In this document: positions 26,411 through 36,000 of the stretch, one piece after another
How the letters are laid out: every line of letters starts with the position of its first letter
How positions within the stretch are numbered: the first letter of the stretch is position 1
Assembly (NCBI RefSeq): GCF_023571765.1
Contig: NZ_JAMJXC010000006.1
Coordinates: 186,001-250,000, forward strand
Direction of reading: 5' to 3'
DNA from: Xanthobacter aminoxidans
Lineage (GTDB): Bacteria; Pseudomonadota; Alphaproteobacteria; Rhizobiales; Xanthobacteraceae
DNA: 64,000 nucleotides
Position numbers and translations under genes: made by a program
Notes under the pieces: model-generated
Seen by the model: only the letters and a program-made list of their open reading frames with translations
Told to the model about the DNA's origin: nothing
Database searches by the model: none

Positions 26411-27640
26411 TTACTTGACCAGAGGGCAAGCGGCGGGGTCTGGAAGAGCGAACGCCTCATCGGCCGGAACCCGCCCGACCACCTTAAAGATGTCCCATTC
26501 GCTTTTCGAATCGGCCGGCTTCTTAACTTGCAGGATCAGAATGTCGCGCATCACCCGCCCATCCGGACGTATATGGCCGTCCTTGGTCATGAAGTCGTTG
26601 ATCGCCATCTTTTTCATTTGAGCAATAACGGCGGCGCCGTCATCGGAATTCACGACGGAGGCCGCCTTCAGATAGTGAATCATCGCGCCATAGGCGCTCG
26701 CCTGTACTTCGTTCGGCATCCGGCCGAAACGTTGATGATAGCGCTTGGCGAATGCACGGCTGGCATCGTCCCCATCCCAGTAGAAGGGCGCACCGGTGAT
26801 GATCCCCTGGGCGGAACGCAAACCCAAGGCCTTCACGTCGGGGAAGCTCCAACTCAGGGGCGCGAGTATCTGCGTCTCCGTGATACCAAACTCCCTGGCC
26901 TGCTTGATGATGGCGCCGGCATGCCCGGTCGTCGTCGCAAGCGCGATGACATCTGCCCCCGACCCTTGTGCCTGCAAGAGCTGGGAAGCGAAGTCCGCAG
27001 CGTCCCAAGGATGTCGGCTCGACCCGATGACACGACCTCCGCCGGCTTTGATGATCTGCGTGGCGTCGCGCTCGGAGTTTACGCCAAAAGCATAGTCAAT
27101 CGTAATGAAGTACCAGGACTTTCCGCCTTGCTTCTGCAGATCCTTGATAGCCCCCACAGCCTGGCTGTAATTGTCGTGTGACCAATGGATGCCATTCGGG
27201 CTACAATTCTTTCTGGTTAGGTCCGCGCTTGACGCGGACAAGAAGATCACCGTCTTGTTGCGCTCTTTTGTTAATGTCTGAACAGCAAGGGCGAGGCTTG
27301 TCATGCCCACGTCAAAAACAGCCTCGACACCTTCATCGTACCATTTCCGAGAAATGGCGAGACCGACGTCGGGCTTGTTGAGATTATCTGCAGTCCGTAA
27401 CTCGATAGACCGGCCATTGACCTTGCCGCCAAAATCCTCGATCGCCATCTGGATGCTGCTGACCGTACCGGGGCCGGAAAAATCCATCATCGGGCCCGAC
27501 ATGTCGGCAAGCACCCCGATCTTCAGCGGCGGTTCAGCTGCGACCGCCACGGCGCGGCAAGTGGCCACCAGCGTGGTCGCGGCTGTGACACCTGCCAGAA
27601 AACGACGGCGGGACACTGTATGTCCGTAAAGGTCTACCAT
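26411..27640 (-). CDS. ABC transporter periplasmic substrate-binding protein (LivK type), Tat-like signal
   Basis: A 409-residue protein. The N-terminus has SRRRFLAGVTAATTLVATCRAVAVAA, a twin-arginine-like signal, unlike the Sec signals of the other two binding proteins here. The mature domain begins PLKIGVLADMSGPMMDFSGPG and ends ALPDPAACPLVK. It is divergent from nothing and has its own upstream interval (27641-27759). It is the third binding protein of the same subfamily within 11 kb, whereas only one permease set is present. Ligands may therefore be different but related, or expressed under different conditions. Confidence 0.9.
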   Translation of the reverse strand: MVDLYGHTVSRRRFLAGVTAATTLVATCRAVAVAAEPPLKIGVLADMSGPMMDFSGPGTVSSIQMAIEDFGGKVNGRSIELRTADNLNKPDVGLAISRKWYDEGVEAVFDVGMTSLALAVQTLTKERNKTVIFLSASSADLTRKNCSPNGIHWSHDNYSQAVGAIKDLQKQGGKSWYFITIDYAFGVNSERDATQIIKAGGGRVIGSSRHPWDAADFASQLLQAQGSGADVIALATTTGHAGAIIKQAREFGITETQILAPLSWSFPDVKALGLRSAQGIITGAPFYWDGDDASRAFAKRYHQRFGRMPNEVQASAYGAMIHYLKAASVVNSDDGAAVIAQMKKMAINDFMTKDGHIRPDGRVMRDILILQVKKPADSKSEWDIFKVVGRVPADEAFALPDPAACPLVK

Positions 27641-27759
27641 GGCGTTATCCTCGTATATTATGTTCTGTTGTATCGGTTAAGCGGACGTCGTCCATTCACG
27701 CTGGAGATCGCCGTGAGCCTTGAAGACGGGAATGGATATCCGCATCAGATGAAAAGCCA

Positions 27760-28818
27760 TCAGACATCACCAGTCAGTACCAGCCGACCGGTCACGCTCC
27801 CGTGTTCAAGATCGCGTATCGCCTGCATGACGTTGAATTTCGGGATTTCGGTAATCGGCGTCGGGGCAAGCCTGCCGTCGTTGGCCATCGCGATGACATC
27901 GCGCAGGTCCTGAGGCGATCCCATCAGGGTGCCGTGGACCGAGATCCCGCGAAAGATCATGCCTGCCAATGACAAGGTCAGCTCGCCGCCAGCGACGCCG
28001 ACCAGAACCAGCTTGCCGCCTTTGGCCAGGATCGAGAACGCCGACTTTGCGGTCGAGGAATTGTTAACAAAATCGATCACGGCGGGCACCGCTCCCCCGC
28101 ATGCCGCAAGGATGCGCTCCTCGACGCCCTCGCCTCCGATTACAATGGCGGATGCGCCTTCGGCCTTGGCGGCCTCCAGCTTGTCCTGTGCAATGTCGAC
28201 CGAGACGATATTGTGGTGGCCAACGGCGCGGAGCATGGAGATGGCCACCAAACCGAGCCCACCCGCGCCTATGAGTACGACCGGCTGATCGGGTGTCAAC
28301 GGCATGACCTTCCTGACCGCACTGTAGGTGGTGATTCCGGAACAGGCATAGGTGGCGGCAAGCGCAGGCGGCACTCGGCCGGGATCGACCAGATATTTTG
28401 CATGGCGGACCAGAACGTGGCTGGCAAAGCCGCCGTGATTGATGACCCCTAATGTTCGGGGGCCGCCGGTGCAGAGGTTGTCCTGCTCTGCAAGGCAGGC
28501 CGGGCATTCGCCACAGCCGATCCAAGGATAGACTACGCGCTGGTCACCGACGGCGACACCCTGCGCTTCCGGACCGATGGCGACCACTCTTCCAAGAATC
28601 TCGTGACCTGGCGCACGGGGCAGCGTCACGCCGCGCTCGGCAAGCTTCATAATCCTGCCGCCACCCATGTTGTATTCGCCCTTCCAGAAATGAAGGTCCG
28701 AATGACAGAGGCCGCAATGGCTGACCTGGACCAGCACCTCGGAGCCACTCGGCTGCGGGGTCGGTAGGTCAATTTTCTCAAGCGGTGCGCCGGCGGCGAC
28801 CACAGCCCAGGCTTTCAA
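27760..28818 (-). CDS. Zinc-dependent alcohol dehydrogenase
   Basis: A 352-residue MDR-family enzyme starting MKAWAVVAAGAPLEKIDLP. Cys38-His39 (GLCHSDLHFW) and PGHEILGRVVAIG supply the catalytic zinc; the structural site is CGECPACLAEQDNLC. The Rossmann motif is LIGAGGLGLVAISML. The N-terminal layout with GGGRIMKLAERGVTLP is that of broad-range proteobacterial NAD-dependent alcohol dehydrogenases. It is divergent from the acyl-CoA dehydrogenase operon and about 120 bp from the solute-binding gene, so it may be in one transcript with it. It oxidises an alcohol or reduces a ketone; substrate unknown. Confidence 0.88.
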   Translation of the reverse strand: MKAWAVVAAGAPLEKIDLPTPQPSGSEVLVQVSHCGLCHSDLHFWKGEYNMGGGRIMKLAERGVTLPRAPGHEILGRVVAIGPEAQGVAVGDQRVVYPWIGCGECPACLAEQDNLCTGGPRTLGVINHGGFASHVLVRHAKYLVDPGRVPPALAATYACSGITTYSAVRKVMPLTPDQPVVLIGAGGLGLVAISMLRAVGHHNIVSVDIAQDKLEAAKAEGASAIVIGGEGVEERILAACGGAVPAVIDFVNNSSTAKSAFSILAKGGKLVLVGVAGGELTLSLAGMIFRGISVHGTLMGSPQDLRDVIAMANDGRLAPTPITEIPKFNVMQAIRDLEHGSVTGRLVLTGDV

Positions 28819-29002
28819 GGAGCTTTCCTTCCGTTTACGACGTGTGCACCCGACCCAGCCAGCCGCGAACTCAAGCCGGACCCATGGGTCTTGGCGGCGA
28901 GCGCAACGGGTCGCGACTAATCAGATTTGATCGTCACATCTCCGCATTTCAGTCGATCTTGGGTGAAGTCCCTGCCGTCGTGAAATAGGGATTCCCGCTA
29001 GT

Positions 29003-29023
29003 GCCATAGGCTTGCCTTATGGC
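29003..29023. promoter_or_regulatory. Inverted repeat between divergent adh and acyl-CoA dehydrogenase genes
   Basis: GCCATA at 29003-29008 and TATGGC at 29018-29023 form a six-base inverted repeat with nine bases between. It lies about 80 bp before the acyl-CoA dehydrogenase ATG, in the 287-bp divergent interval that otherwise has no gene. The size fits a LysR- or TetR-type operator. The regulator is not known. Confidence 0.4.
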
Positions 29024-29105
29024 GCCAGCGTCCATATCGCCGTCTTATAAAGGCATATGAAATCCATGTTTTTCGAGGCTGAAGCGTCGTGCTTAGGGTC
29101 TCGCT

Positions 29106-30272
29106 ATGAACTTCGATCTTACAGAAAATCAGCTGGCAATCGACGCAGGTGTACGCCGCGTCTGCGCCGATTTTGACGACGAATACTGGACAACGTGCGA
29201 AGCCGAGGCGCGGTTTCCCCACGAATTCCACCGCGCCATGGCGAACGGCGGATGGCTGGGCATCACCATGCCGGAAGAATTGGGCGGCGCCGGGCTCGGA
29301 GTCACCGAGGCGGCGATCATGATGCACGCCATCACTTCCAGCGGCGGCGGCAATTCGGCAGCTTCCACCATTCACATCAACCTGTTCGGACCACATGCGG
29401 TCGTTGTGCACGGCACGCCCGAGCAGAAAAAGCGCTGGCTGCCCCCCTTGATCTCTGGCAATCAGAAGGCTTGCTTCGGAGTTACCGAACCTAATGCGGG
29501 GCTTGATACGACCAGTATCTCTACCTTCGCCACCAAAGTGGAGCGGGGGTACAAGGTCAGCGGGCGGAAGATGTGGACTTCCACCGGTCAAGTGGCGGAC
29601 AAGATCCTTCTTCTCACCCGGACGACACCGAAGGCTGACTGCTCCCGCCCGACGGACGGTATGACTTTGTTCTATACGGACCTTGATCGTACCAAGATCG
29701 AGGTGCGGCGCATCCACAAGATGGCGCGCAACGCGGTGGATTCTAATGCTGTCTTCATCGACGACTACTTCATCCCCAACGAGGATCGGGTCGGCGAGGA
29801 GGGAAAGGGGTTTCATTATCTCCTCCACAGCCTTAATCCCGAGCGCATCCTGGTGGGTATCGAGGCGGTCGGCCTGGGGCGCGACGCGCTGGATCGCGCA
29901 GCAAAGTACGCTCGTGAACGCGTGGTATTCGGGCGTCCGATCGGTCAAAACCAGGGTGTTCAACACCCGCTGGCTGAATGCTGGACTCACCTTGAGGCCG
30001 CCTATTGGATGTGCCTGCGCGCCGCGCATGCCTACGACACCAATCAGCCGTGCGGAGCGGAAGCCAACGCGGCGAAATTCCTGGCCGCGCGCGCGGCATT
30101 CAACGCCGCGACCCAGGCGGTGCTGACGCACGGCGGAATGGGATTTGCGCGTGAATATCAGGTTGAGCGCCTGTTTCGGGAATCCATGCTTCCTCGTATC
30201 GCGCCGGTCACCGAGCAGCTGATCCTGTCGTTCATCGCCGAAAAAGTCTTCGGCCTCCCCAAATCCTATTGA
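29106..30272 (+). CDS. Acyl-CoA dehydrogenase
   Basis: A 388-residue flavoprotein. The N-terminal helical domain begins NFDLTENQLAIDAGVRR. CFGVTEPNAGLDTTSI and RKMWTSTGQVADKILLLTRT form the FAD-binding beta domain, and THGGMGFAREYQVERLFRE lies in the C-terminal helical domain, where the region around GGMGF usually carries the catalytic glutamate or its neighbours. It forms a trans-2-enoyl-CoA and passes electrons to ETF; etfBA is present at 40605-42298. A CoA-transferase follows 10 bp downstream, suggesting that a free acid is first converted to its CoA ester and then dehydrogenated. Confidence 0.91.
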   Translation: MNFDLTENQLAIDAGVRRVCADFDDEYWTTCEAEARFPHEFHRAMANGGWLGITMPEELGGAGLGVTEAAIMMHAITSSGGGNSAASTIHINLFGPHAVVVHGTPEQKKRWLPPLISGNQKACFGVTEPNAGLDTTSISTFATKVERGYKVSGRKMWTSTGQVADKILLLTRTTPKADCSRPTDGMTLFYTDLDRTKIEVRRIHKMARNAVDSNAVFIDDYFIPNEDRVGEEGKGFHYLLHSLNPERILVGIEAVGLGRDALDRAAKYARERVVFGRPIGQNQGVQHPLAECWTHLEAAYWMCLRAAHAYDTNQPCGAEANAAKFLAARAAFNAATQAVLTHGGMGFAREYQVERLFRESMLPRIAPVTEQLILSFIAEKVFGLPKSY

Positions 30273-30282
30273 CGGCGCGCAG

Positions 30283-31473
30283 ATGCACCATCCGCTCGAC
30301 AATATCGTCGTCGTCGATCTGAGCCAGATCTACAACGGCCCCTATGCAACCTATCTCATGGCGCTCAATGGCGCGACCGTGATCAAGATTGAGCCCCCCG
30401 GAGGCGAGCCGCTGCGCCGCCGCAGCGAGGCGGGGAATGCAGGCCTGCTGCCATTCGCCATGCTGAATGGTTGCAAATCGTCGATCGTCCTGGATCTCAA
30501 GACGGACGATGGAAAGGCGGCGTTGCGCGCGCTTGCGGAGAAGGCGGATGTGGTGGTCGAGAATTTCGCCCCCGGCGTCATGGATCGGCTCGGCGTCGGC
30601 TGGGAGACACTCTCGGCTGGCAATGAGCGTCTCATCTATGCCTCTAGTTCCGGATACGGGCGCGACGGCCCGTATGCCTCCTATCCAGCCATGGATCTTA
30701 CCATTCAGGCCATGTGCGGGGTGATGTACACGACAGGCTTTCCTGACAGGCCTCCGGTGAAAGCGGGACCAGCCTTGGCGGACTTCTTCGCCGGGATTCA
30801 TCTCTACGGCGCCATCGCCACGGCCTTGTTCGATCGCGAGCGGACCGGTCGCGGCCGGCGTCTCGAAGTTGCAATGCAAGACGCGGTCTATGCGTCGTTA
30901 TGCTCCAGTCTCGGCATGCATTGGGCCTCGGGAGAAGCCGCCCCACCTCGCACTGGCAATCGCCACGGAGGCCTCGCCGAGACGCCCTACAATGTCTATC
31001 CCGCGAACGATGGCCACATCGCCATCATCTGTGTGCGCGAGGCGCATTGGCGCGCGCTCTGCAAGCTGATGGGCGCAGAACCATTGAGCGACGATCCCCG
31101 CTTCTCCACGCAGAAGTCCCGGGTAGCGCACATGGACCTCGTCGATTCGATTGTTTCGGACTGGACCCGCCGGCACACGAAGGAGGAACTCTTCGATCGC
31201 ATGATGGCGGCGAAAGTCCCCTGCGCGCCGGTACGCACGCTGGAAGAGGTGATGCACGACCCCAATATGCACGCTCGCGGTGCGCTCGCGTGGCAGGATC
31301 ACCCGGAGTTCGGGCGCATCATCGTCCAACAGACCCCATTCCGCTTTGACGGCGTGCCCTTGGTTGAAATCGAACCGAGCCATCGATTGGGGGCGGACAC
31401 CGCTTCCATCCTGCGGGATCGTCTCGGGCTGGACGACGCAACGATCGACCGCATCACCGCAACAGCCTCCTGA
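30283..31473 (+). CDS. Class III CoA-transferase (CaiB/BaiF family)
   Basis: A 396-residue protein starting MHHPLDNIVVVDLSQIYNGP. The segment KIEPPGGEPLRRR and the VVENFAPGVMDRLGV motif are typical of family III transferases, and the catalytic aspartate is expected in PAMDLTIQAMCGVM near residue 140. These enzymes move CoA between carboxylic acids without forming a free intermediate. The gene follows the acyl-CoA dehydrogenase by 10 bp. Donor and acceptor are not known; succinyl-CoA is a common donor. Confidence 0.9.
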   Translation: MHHPLDNIVVVDLSQIYNGPYATYLMALNGATVIKIEPPGGEPLRRRSEAGNAGLLPFAMLNGCKSSIVLDLKTDDGKAALRALAEKADVVVENFAPGVMDRLGVGWETLSAGNERLIYASSSGYGRDGPYASYPAMDLTIQAMCGVMYTTGFPDRPPVKAGPALADFFAGIHLYGAIATALFDRERTGRGRRLEVAMQDAVYASLCSSLGMHWASGEAAPPRTGNRHGGLAETPYNVYPANDGHIAIICVREAHWRALCKLMGAEPLSDDPRFSTQKSRVAHMDLVDSIVSDWTRRHTKEELFDRMMAAKVPCAPVRTLEEVMHDPNMHARGALAWQDHPEFGRIIVQQTPFRFDGVPLVEIEPSHRLGADTASILRDRLGLDDATIDRITATAS

Positions 31474-31481
31474 GAGGCGTC

Positions 31482-31525
31482 CACGACGGAAAGCCGTCGT
31501 GAACGGGCCGCTGAGCGGGCGGCCC
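31482..31525 (+). terminator. Two stem-loops after the CoA-transferase gene
   Basis: CACGACGG (31482-31489) and CCGTCGTG (31494-31501) form a perfect eight-base stem with an AAAG loop. A second stem follows, GGGCCGC (31505-31511) with GCGGCCC (31519-31525). There is no T-run, so this may slow transcription or protect the 3' end rather than act as a classical terminator. The next 140 bp is A+T rich and leads to the porin. Confidence 0.45.
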
Positions 31526-31668
31526 AGACGCCCTTCCGCATCTCGTTTCGATATTAGACAGCGACAGATAAGCAATCATCCGGCGCAGATATTGAAGGAT
31601 ATCTGCCAAAAATATACAAACGTCAAATAGATGACGAGTATTAGCGAAATATATAGGGGGGACGTGGA

Positions 31669-33126
31669 ATGAAACTGCAAACTATCATTGCTGCGGCTAT
31701 TCTGCCGATATCGACTCTCGCAAACGGTGCGGATTTGCCGACCAAGGCAACTCAAATCGAATATGCAAAGGTTTGCTCGACTTATGGGGCCGGCTTTTTC
31801 TATATCCCGGGAACAGATACGTGCATCAAGATCGGCGGCTATGCGCGATTTGATACCTATGTAAACGCCATCGCCTCCTTCACGCCGATGCTGACCGTAC
31901 CTTCCAGCCCGGCGTTCAATGGTCCGGGCGCCGGGGGGTTCGGCTATCCGTTTCGCGATGACGACGATCTAGCATACAGCACGCGTGCGCGCGCTGTAAT
32001 TGATATGGATGCCAGAACACAGACCGATTATGGAATATTGCGCTCCTATATTCGAACTGGAATGCAATGGAACTCTCAGGGTGGGGCCGGTATTGGGCCA
32101 GCATCAACACTATATTTTGAGCGTGCATTCATTCAATTTGCCGGGTTTACATTTGGTTATCTGCAATCATTCTTCGATTCCGGATTGAACTACATGTTCA
32201 CGACTCCCATCGTCGGTTCCAACCAATGGACGACGGCGGCGGCCTATACAGCGCTGCTAGGCAATGGAGTGTCTGCTACGCTTTCGCTTGAGGATGCCGC
32301 CAACCGAACTGTCGGTGTCCAGATGTCCGGAGCGACCGCACAGCCTGTGTTCAACATCAGTACCACCACGACAGGCCTGTCCTATACCAACTTTCAGGGG
32401 GGACAAGAGCTTCCGGACATTGTCGCGAATCTGCGCATCGATCAGCCCTGGGGCTCTGCTCAGCTTTCCGGCGCGCTTCATCAAGTCCAGGTCAATACTC
32501 CGGGTTACGCCGGTGCGATTGTGGGGCTCGCGTCCTCGAGCAACTGGGGATGGGCCATCGGCGGAGTGCTAGAACTCAAGCTGCCCGCACTCGCTGCCGG
32601 CGACAGCCTTTTCCTTTCGGCAGACTATGCCAACGGTGCCGCGAGCTATCTTGGTCTCTCAGCGGCACTGCAAGGCAATTCTCAAGCCATTGGAGCGATC
32701 AATCTCTCCCAGGTTGGCGCCACGCTCCGCGGCACGGGCGCGTTCTACACGATCGCCGACGCGGTTGCGGTTGACATGCTGGGAAATTATGACCTGACAT
32801 CCGGCTGGAGCTTGCAAGGTCAAATGCGCCATTACTGGGCTCCCGGCTTGCGGTCGGCTCTATTGGCTGGCTACTCCAGCTATGACGTTCCCGAAAACGT
32901 CGTGGCTGCCTTTGATTTCAATGTCTGGCAGGTTGGACTGAACACAATCTGGTCGCCTGTCAAGAATCTCGATATCGGCGCCGAAGTGCTGTATTCGAAG
33001 GTCAACGGCTCTGTTCCGCTTGGTAATTATGCCGCCGTTGGCAATACTGGAACTATCATCAATTCCATCGCTGGGGGTTCTACCGACTTGTGGTCGGGCG
33101 GCGTTCGCGTTCAGCGCAATTTCTGA
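31669..33126 (+). CDS. Porin of the alphaproteobacterial Omp2b family
   Basis: A 485-residue outer-membrane beta-barrel with an N-terminal signal (TIIAAAILPISTLANGA). The mature start ADLPTKATQIEYAKVCSTYGAG then FFYIPGTDTCIKIGGYARF is diagnostic of rhizobial and Brucella porins (PF02530), and the protein ends in QRNF with a terminal aromatic residue as required for barrel insertion. A strong ribosome site AGGGGGG precedes the ATG. It sits in the catabolic cluster and probably lets the substrate enter the periplasm. Codon use is more A+T rich than in its neighbours. A good terminator follows. Confidence 0.92.
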   Translation: MKLQTIIAAAILPISTLANGADLPTKATQIEYAKVCSTYGAGFFYIPGTDTCIKIGGYARFDTYVNAIASFTPMLTVPSSPAFNGPGAGGFGYPFRDDDDLAYSTRARAVIDMDARTQTDYGILRSYIRTGMQWNSQGGAGIGPASTLYFERAFIQFAGFTFGYLQSFFDSGLNYMFTTPIVGSNQWTTAAAYTALLGNGVSATLSLEDAANRTVGVQMSGATAQPVFNISTTTTGLSYTNFQGGQELPDIVANLRIDQPWGSAQLSGALHQVQVNTPGYAGAIVGLASSSNWGWAIGGVLELKLPALAAGDSLFLSADYANGAASYLGLSAALQGNSQAIGAINLSQVGATLRGTGAFYTIADAVAVDMLGNYDLTSGWSLQGQMRHYWAPGLRSALLAGYSSYDVPENVVAAFDFNVWQVGLNTIWSPVKNLDIGAEVLYSKVNGSVPLGNYAAVGNTGTIINSIAGGSTDLWSGGVRVQRNF

Positions 33127-33153
33127 CCGGGATCCTCCAAGCCGGTCCACCTT

Positions 33154-33186
33154 GAGCCCGACGCCAGCCGCCGGGCTCATTTTTAT
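33154..33186 (+). terminator. Intrinsic terminator of the porin gene
   Basis: GAGCCCG (33154-33160) and CGGGCTC (33172-33178) form a seven-base stem, followed by the run ATTTTTAT (33179-33186). It is 28 bp after the porin stop and separates it from the convergent LysR gene. Confidence 0.75.
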
Positions 33187-33295
33187 GGTGCCGAGGGCGA
33201 GGATTCGCGAGGTTGACCGAACCACCACCGGTTACTCCCGAGGCTCCGTCTTCCGTTTGTCGCGGCTCGTCGCAATCTGTGTTCCGCGGCAGTTG

Positions 33296-34297
33296 TCAGG
33301 CGATCCGAAGCCGGCGGTAGCGGGCTTCATTGCTGGGGAGCAGCGTGGACGGCGTGGCGCGACTTACGCTTGCCAACGCAGCAGCTGCGGCATTCGCTTC
33401 TTCGGCTTCGCAGACCTGACGCGCCACGTCGACGAGAATGTCGCGGACCTTCTTTTGGACCGGACCGAGCGGACGGCTGTTCAGGCTGGCAACCGACATG
33501 AATCCCGAGAGTTCCGGATTCACGATCCGCCGCGCATGGTAGAGCCCTCCACGGACCTCATCCAGAATGCACGGCCCTGGCAGGATGGTGTAGCAATCTC
33601 CCGCCATGGCCAGCGCCTTGAGGGCAGCCATCGACTCCGTCTCGAGGACCGGGTTCAGGGCCATCCCTCGACGTTCTGCAATCTCGTCGAGTGCCTTGCG
33701 CCAGGTCGCCGAGTTCGAAGGAAGGGCAAGCGGTAGATCCACGATGCGATCGAAGTCGATCTCGCAGTCGCCATTGGACAAGTGACTGGCGCCGACGACA
33801 TAGAAGGCTTCGGAAAAGAGCGGAACCACCTCCAGCTCCGGTATCTCCGCGAGGTTGAACAGCATGACCATGTCGATGCGTCCCTCGCTGAGCCATTCAT
33901 AGAGCGCCGGCGAGCCCGCATCGGAAATGTAGAGGGTCACGTCCGGCAGGGCGGTGCGCACCGCCCGTTGAAGAGCTGGAACGAGCAGAGCCGGCATCGT
34001 CGATACCATGCCGATGGATACCACCCGGGTTGCCGTTGCCTTGTGCTCCTTCAGGGCGTTTATGGATTCCTGATGATACTTCAGCAGATTGATGGCGCGC
34101 TCGTAAAGGTAGATGCCATCCTGGGTCAGCTCGATGCCACGATTGCTACGGATGACGAGCGTTGTCCCTAGTTCGGCTTCGAGATTGGCCAGATGGACAC
34201 TGAGTGCAGGCTGCGCGACGTGAAGCCTTTCGCTGGCCTTCATCAAGCTCCCGGTTTCAGCCATGGCCACGAAATAACGTAGATGACGAATTTCCAT
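33296..34297 (-). CDS. LysR-family transcriptional regulator
   Basis: A 333-residue protein. The start MEIRHLRYFVAMAETGSLMKASERLHV at 34297 has GGGAGGG about 8 bases upstream; longer frames are not homologous. The N-terminal helix-turn-helix includes AQPALSVHLANLEAELGTTLV. The effector domain includes VSIGMVSTMPALLVPALQRA and DMVMLFNLAEIPELEVVPLFSEAF, typical of the Nac/Cbl-like group. It is convergent with the porin and stands about 2 kb from the predicted itaconate operon, separated from it by an IS3 element. It may have controlled that operon or the acyl-CoA dehydrogenase operon. Confidence 0.88.
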   Translation of the reverse strand: MEIRHLRYFVAMAETGSLMKASERLHVAQPALSVHLANLEAELGTTLVIRSNRGIELTQDGIYLYERAINLLKYHQESINALKEHKATATRVVSIGMVSTMPALLVPALQRAVRTALPDVTLYISDAGSPALYEWLSEGRIDMVMLFNLAEIPELEVVPLFSEAFYVVGASHLSNGDCEIDFDRIVDLPLALPSNSATWRKALDEIAERRGMALNPVLETESMAALKALAMAGDCYTILPGPCILDEVRGGLYHARRIVNPELSGFMSVASLNSRPLGPVQKKVRDILVDVARQVCEAEEANAAAAALASVSRATPSTLLPSNEARYRRLRIA

Positions 34298-34548
34298 CGA
34301 TTCGACCCTCCCAAGTCGAATATCGAGAACCACGGCGGCTCGAAGCCGCTTCTTGGGATCCTCGATACGGAGAGAGGGAACCATCGCTGAAGTGGTTTGG
34401 CAAGATCGCTGAAATCCCTCGCGCCGTACGGCAGAGGTCGGTGCAAAAGCCGGACATAGGAACGCTGTCGCGATCGACGTCGCAACTGGCGGTTCAGGCC
34501 CTCAGAGGGATTGCGTCCGTCTCAACCATCTGAACCGCCCCGAGTTTT

Positions 34549-35350
34549 CTAGACGCCCTCGGCTTTGGGTTTGTGCTGCCGTTCGAACTCGATGGGTGAC
34601 AGCATCCCGTTGCGTGCTTGGGGGTGGGGTTGTTGAACATCTCGATGTAATCGAACACGTCCCGGCGTGCCTCGTCCCGCGTGTGGTAGACCTTGCGGCG
34701 GATGCGTTCGTGCTTGAGCAGGTTGAAGAAGCTCTCGGCCACGGCGTTGTCGTGGCAGTTGCCACGACGGCTCATTGAGGGTTGCAGATCGTGGTGTTTC
34801 AGGAACGAAGCCCACTCCATGCTGGTGAACTGGCTCCCCTGATCCGAATGCACCAGTACACGGCCCTTCGGCTTGCGTCGCCAGACGGCGGCCAGCAGCG
34901 CCTGAAGCACGACGTTGGTCGTCTGCCGGGCCTGTATGGGCCAGCCGACGACACGGCGGGAGAAGAGGTCGATCACGACCGCCAGATAGGCGAAGCCTTC
35001 GTGGGTGCGGATGTAGGTGATGTCGGTCACCCAGGCCTTGTCAGGCGCCTCCGCGTCAAACCGGCGATCGAGCGTGTTGTCGACCGCCAGGGATGGCTTG
35101 CCTCCATATTGGCCGGGGCGCCGCCTGTAGCCGATCTGCGCCCGGATGCCGGCAAGCCGCGTCAGCCGCGCAACCCGGTTGGGGCAGCAGTTCTCGCCCA
35201 TGTCCGCCAGATCGTCGTGAAGCTTGCGATAGCCATAGACCTTGCCGCTCTCGCGCCATGCGGCGCGGATCAGCTCGGTCTGTCGTTGGTCTTCCTGCGC
35301 GCGCTTGCTCAGCGGGTCCTTCAGCCAGGCGTAGAAGCCGTTGGGCTGCA
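34549..35350 (-). pseudogene. IS3 transposase OrfB, frameshifted and N-terminally truncated
   Basis: The minus strand encodes LQPNGFYAWLKDPLSKRAQ, then KVYGYRKLHDDLAD, the DDE core WVTDITYIRT, HSDQGSQFTS and NCHDNAVAESFFNLLK. The carboxyl end NGMLSPIEFERQHKPKAEGV is in another frame, so a small deletion lies near 34612. The start of OrfB is missing because the foreign fragment replaced it. All three acidic residues of the DDE triad are still present. No complete transposase can be made. Confidence 0.82.
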
Positions 35351-35477
35351 GACCATGCTGACCCGTGCGCATCCCAATGTCGTGGTTGTGGCGCTGGCGG
35401 CGAAGCTGGCGCGCATCGCCTGGGCGGTGTTGCACACGCAGAAGGACTTCGATCGGCAGGCGCTTGGCGTCGCCTAA
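35346..35477 (+). pseudogene. C-terminal fragment of an IS110-family transposase
   Basis: On the plus strand the frame ending at the TAA at 35475-35477 reads LTRAHPNVVVVALAAKLAR and IAWAVLHTQKDFDRQALGVA. This is the conserved end of IS110/IS1111-type transposases. Only about 43 codons are left. The following 140 bp probably belongs to the same element. It lies inside the IS3 element and in opposite orientation to orfB. Confidence 0.65.
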
Positions 35478-35737
35478 TCACTCGGAACAGCGGGCGGCGA
35501 ACGCCGCACGCTCAAGATGTCTGCGAGAGGTGAAGTAAAGATGGCATAACAGGTCGTACCGGCAGCCTGAAAACCTGATTCTAAATCTGGTGCTCGGCAC
35601 CGGCGCTTTTATGAGGATCAGGCTGCGCGGATATCCATCTTGGCCAAGGCTTCAGCCTTAAGACCGGATACGTTGATGCAGACCACTCTTGCCAACCAGA
35701 CAACCCCCTTGCGGACGGGGCGGGCCATACGTTTTAG

Positions 35738-36000
35738 GATGTCGCGCTCCTCCGTCACGCGCTGCAACTCGCGCTTCAGCCGGCGGACCTCAGCGGCCTG
35801 ATCGTCATCGCGGGCCACGGCTACAGGCTTGCCGTACCGCTTCCTCCATTCATAGAGCGAGCACTTGCTGATCCCCAGCCGCGCAGCGACCTCCGCAACC
35901 GGATAGCCTCGCTCGGTGATCTGAAGGACAGCGTCGCGCTTGAAGTCCTCGATGAAGTTCGCTTTGCCCGTCGGGGCCTCCTTGCCTCAAAATTTAGGGA
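35738..36000 (-). pseudogene. IS3 transposase OrfA remnant
   Basis: The minus frame reads GKANFIEDFKRDAVLQITERG, YPVAEVAARLGISKCSLYEW and RRLKRELQRVTEERDILK. This is the helix-turn-helix and leucine-zipper part of IS3 OrfA. After DILK the frame runs into unrelated sequence, and at the 5' end a TGA occurs where the start codon should be. It is not translatable as a normal OrfA. Confidence 0.75.
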
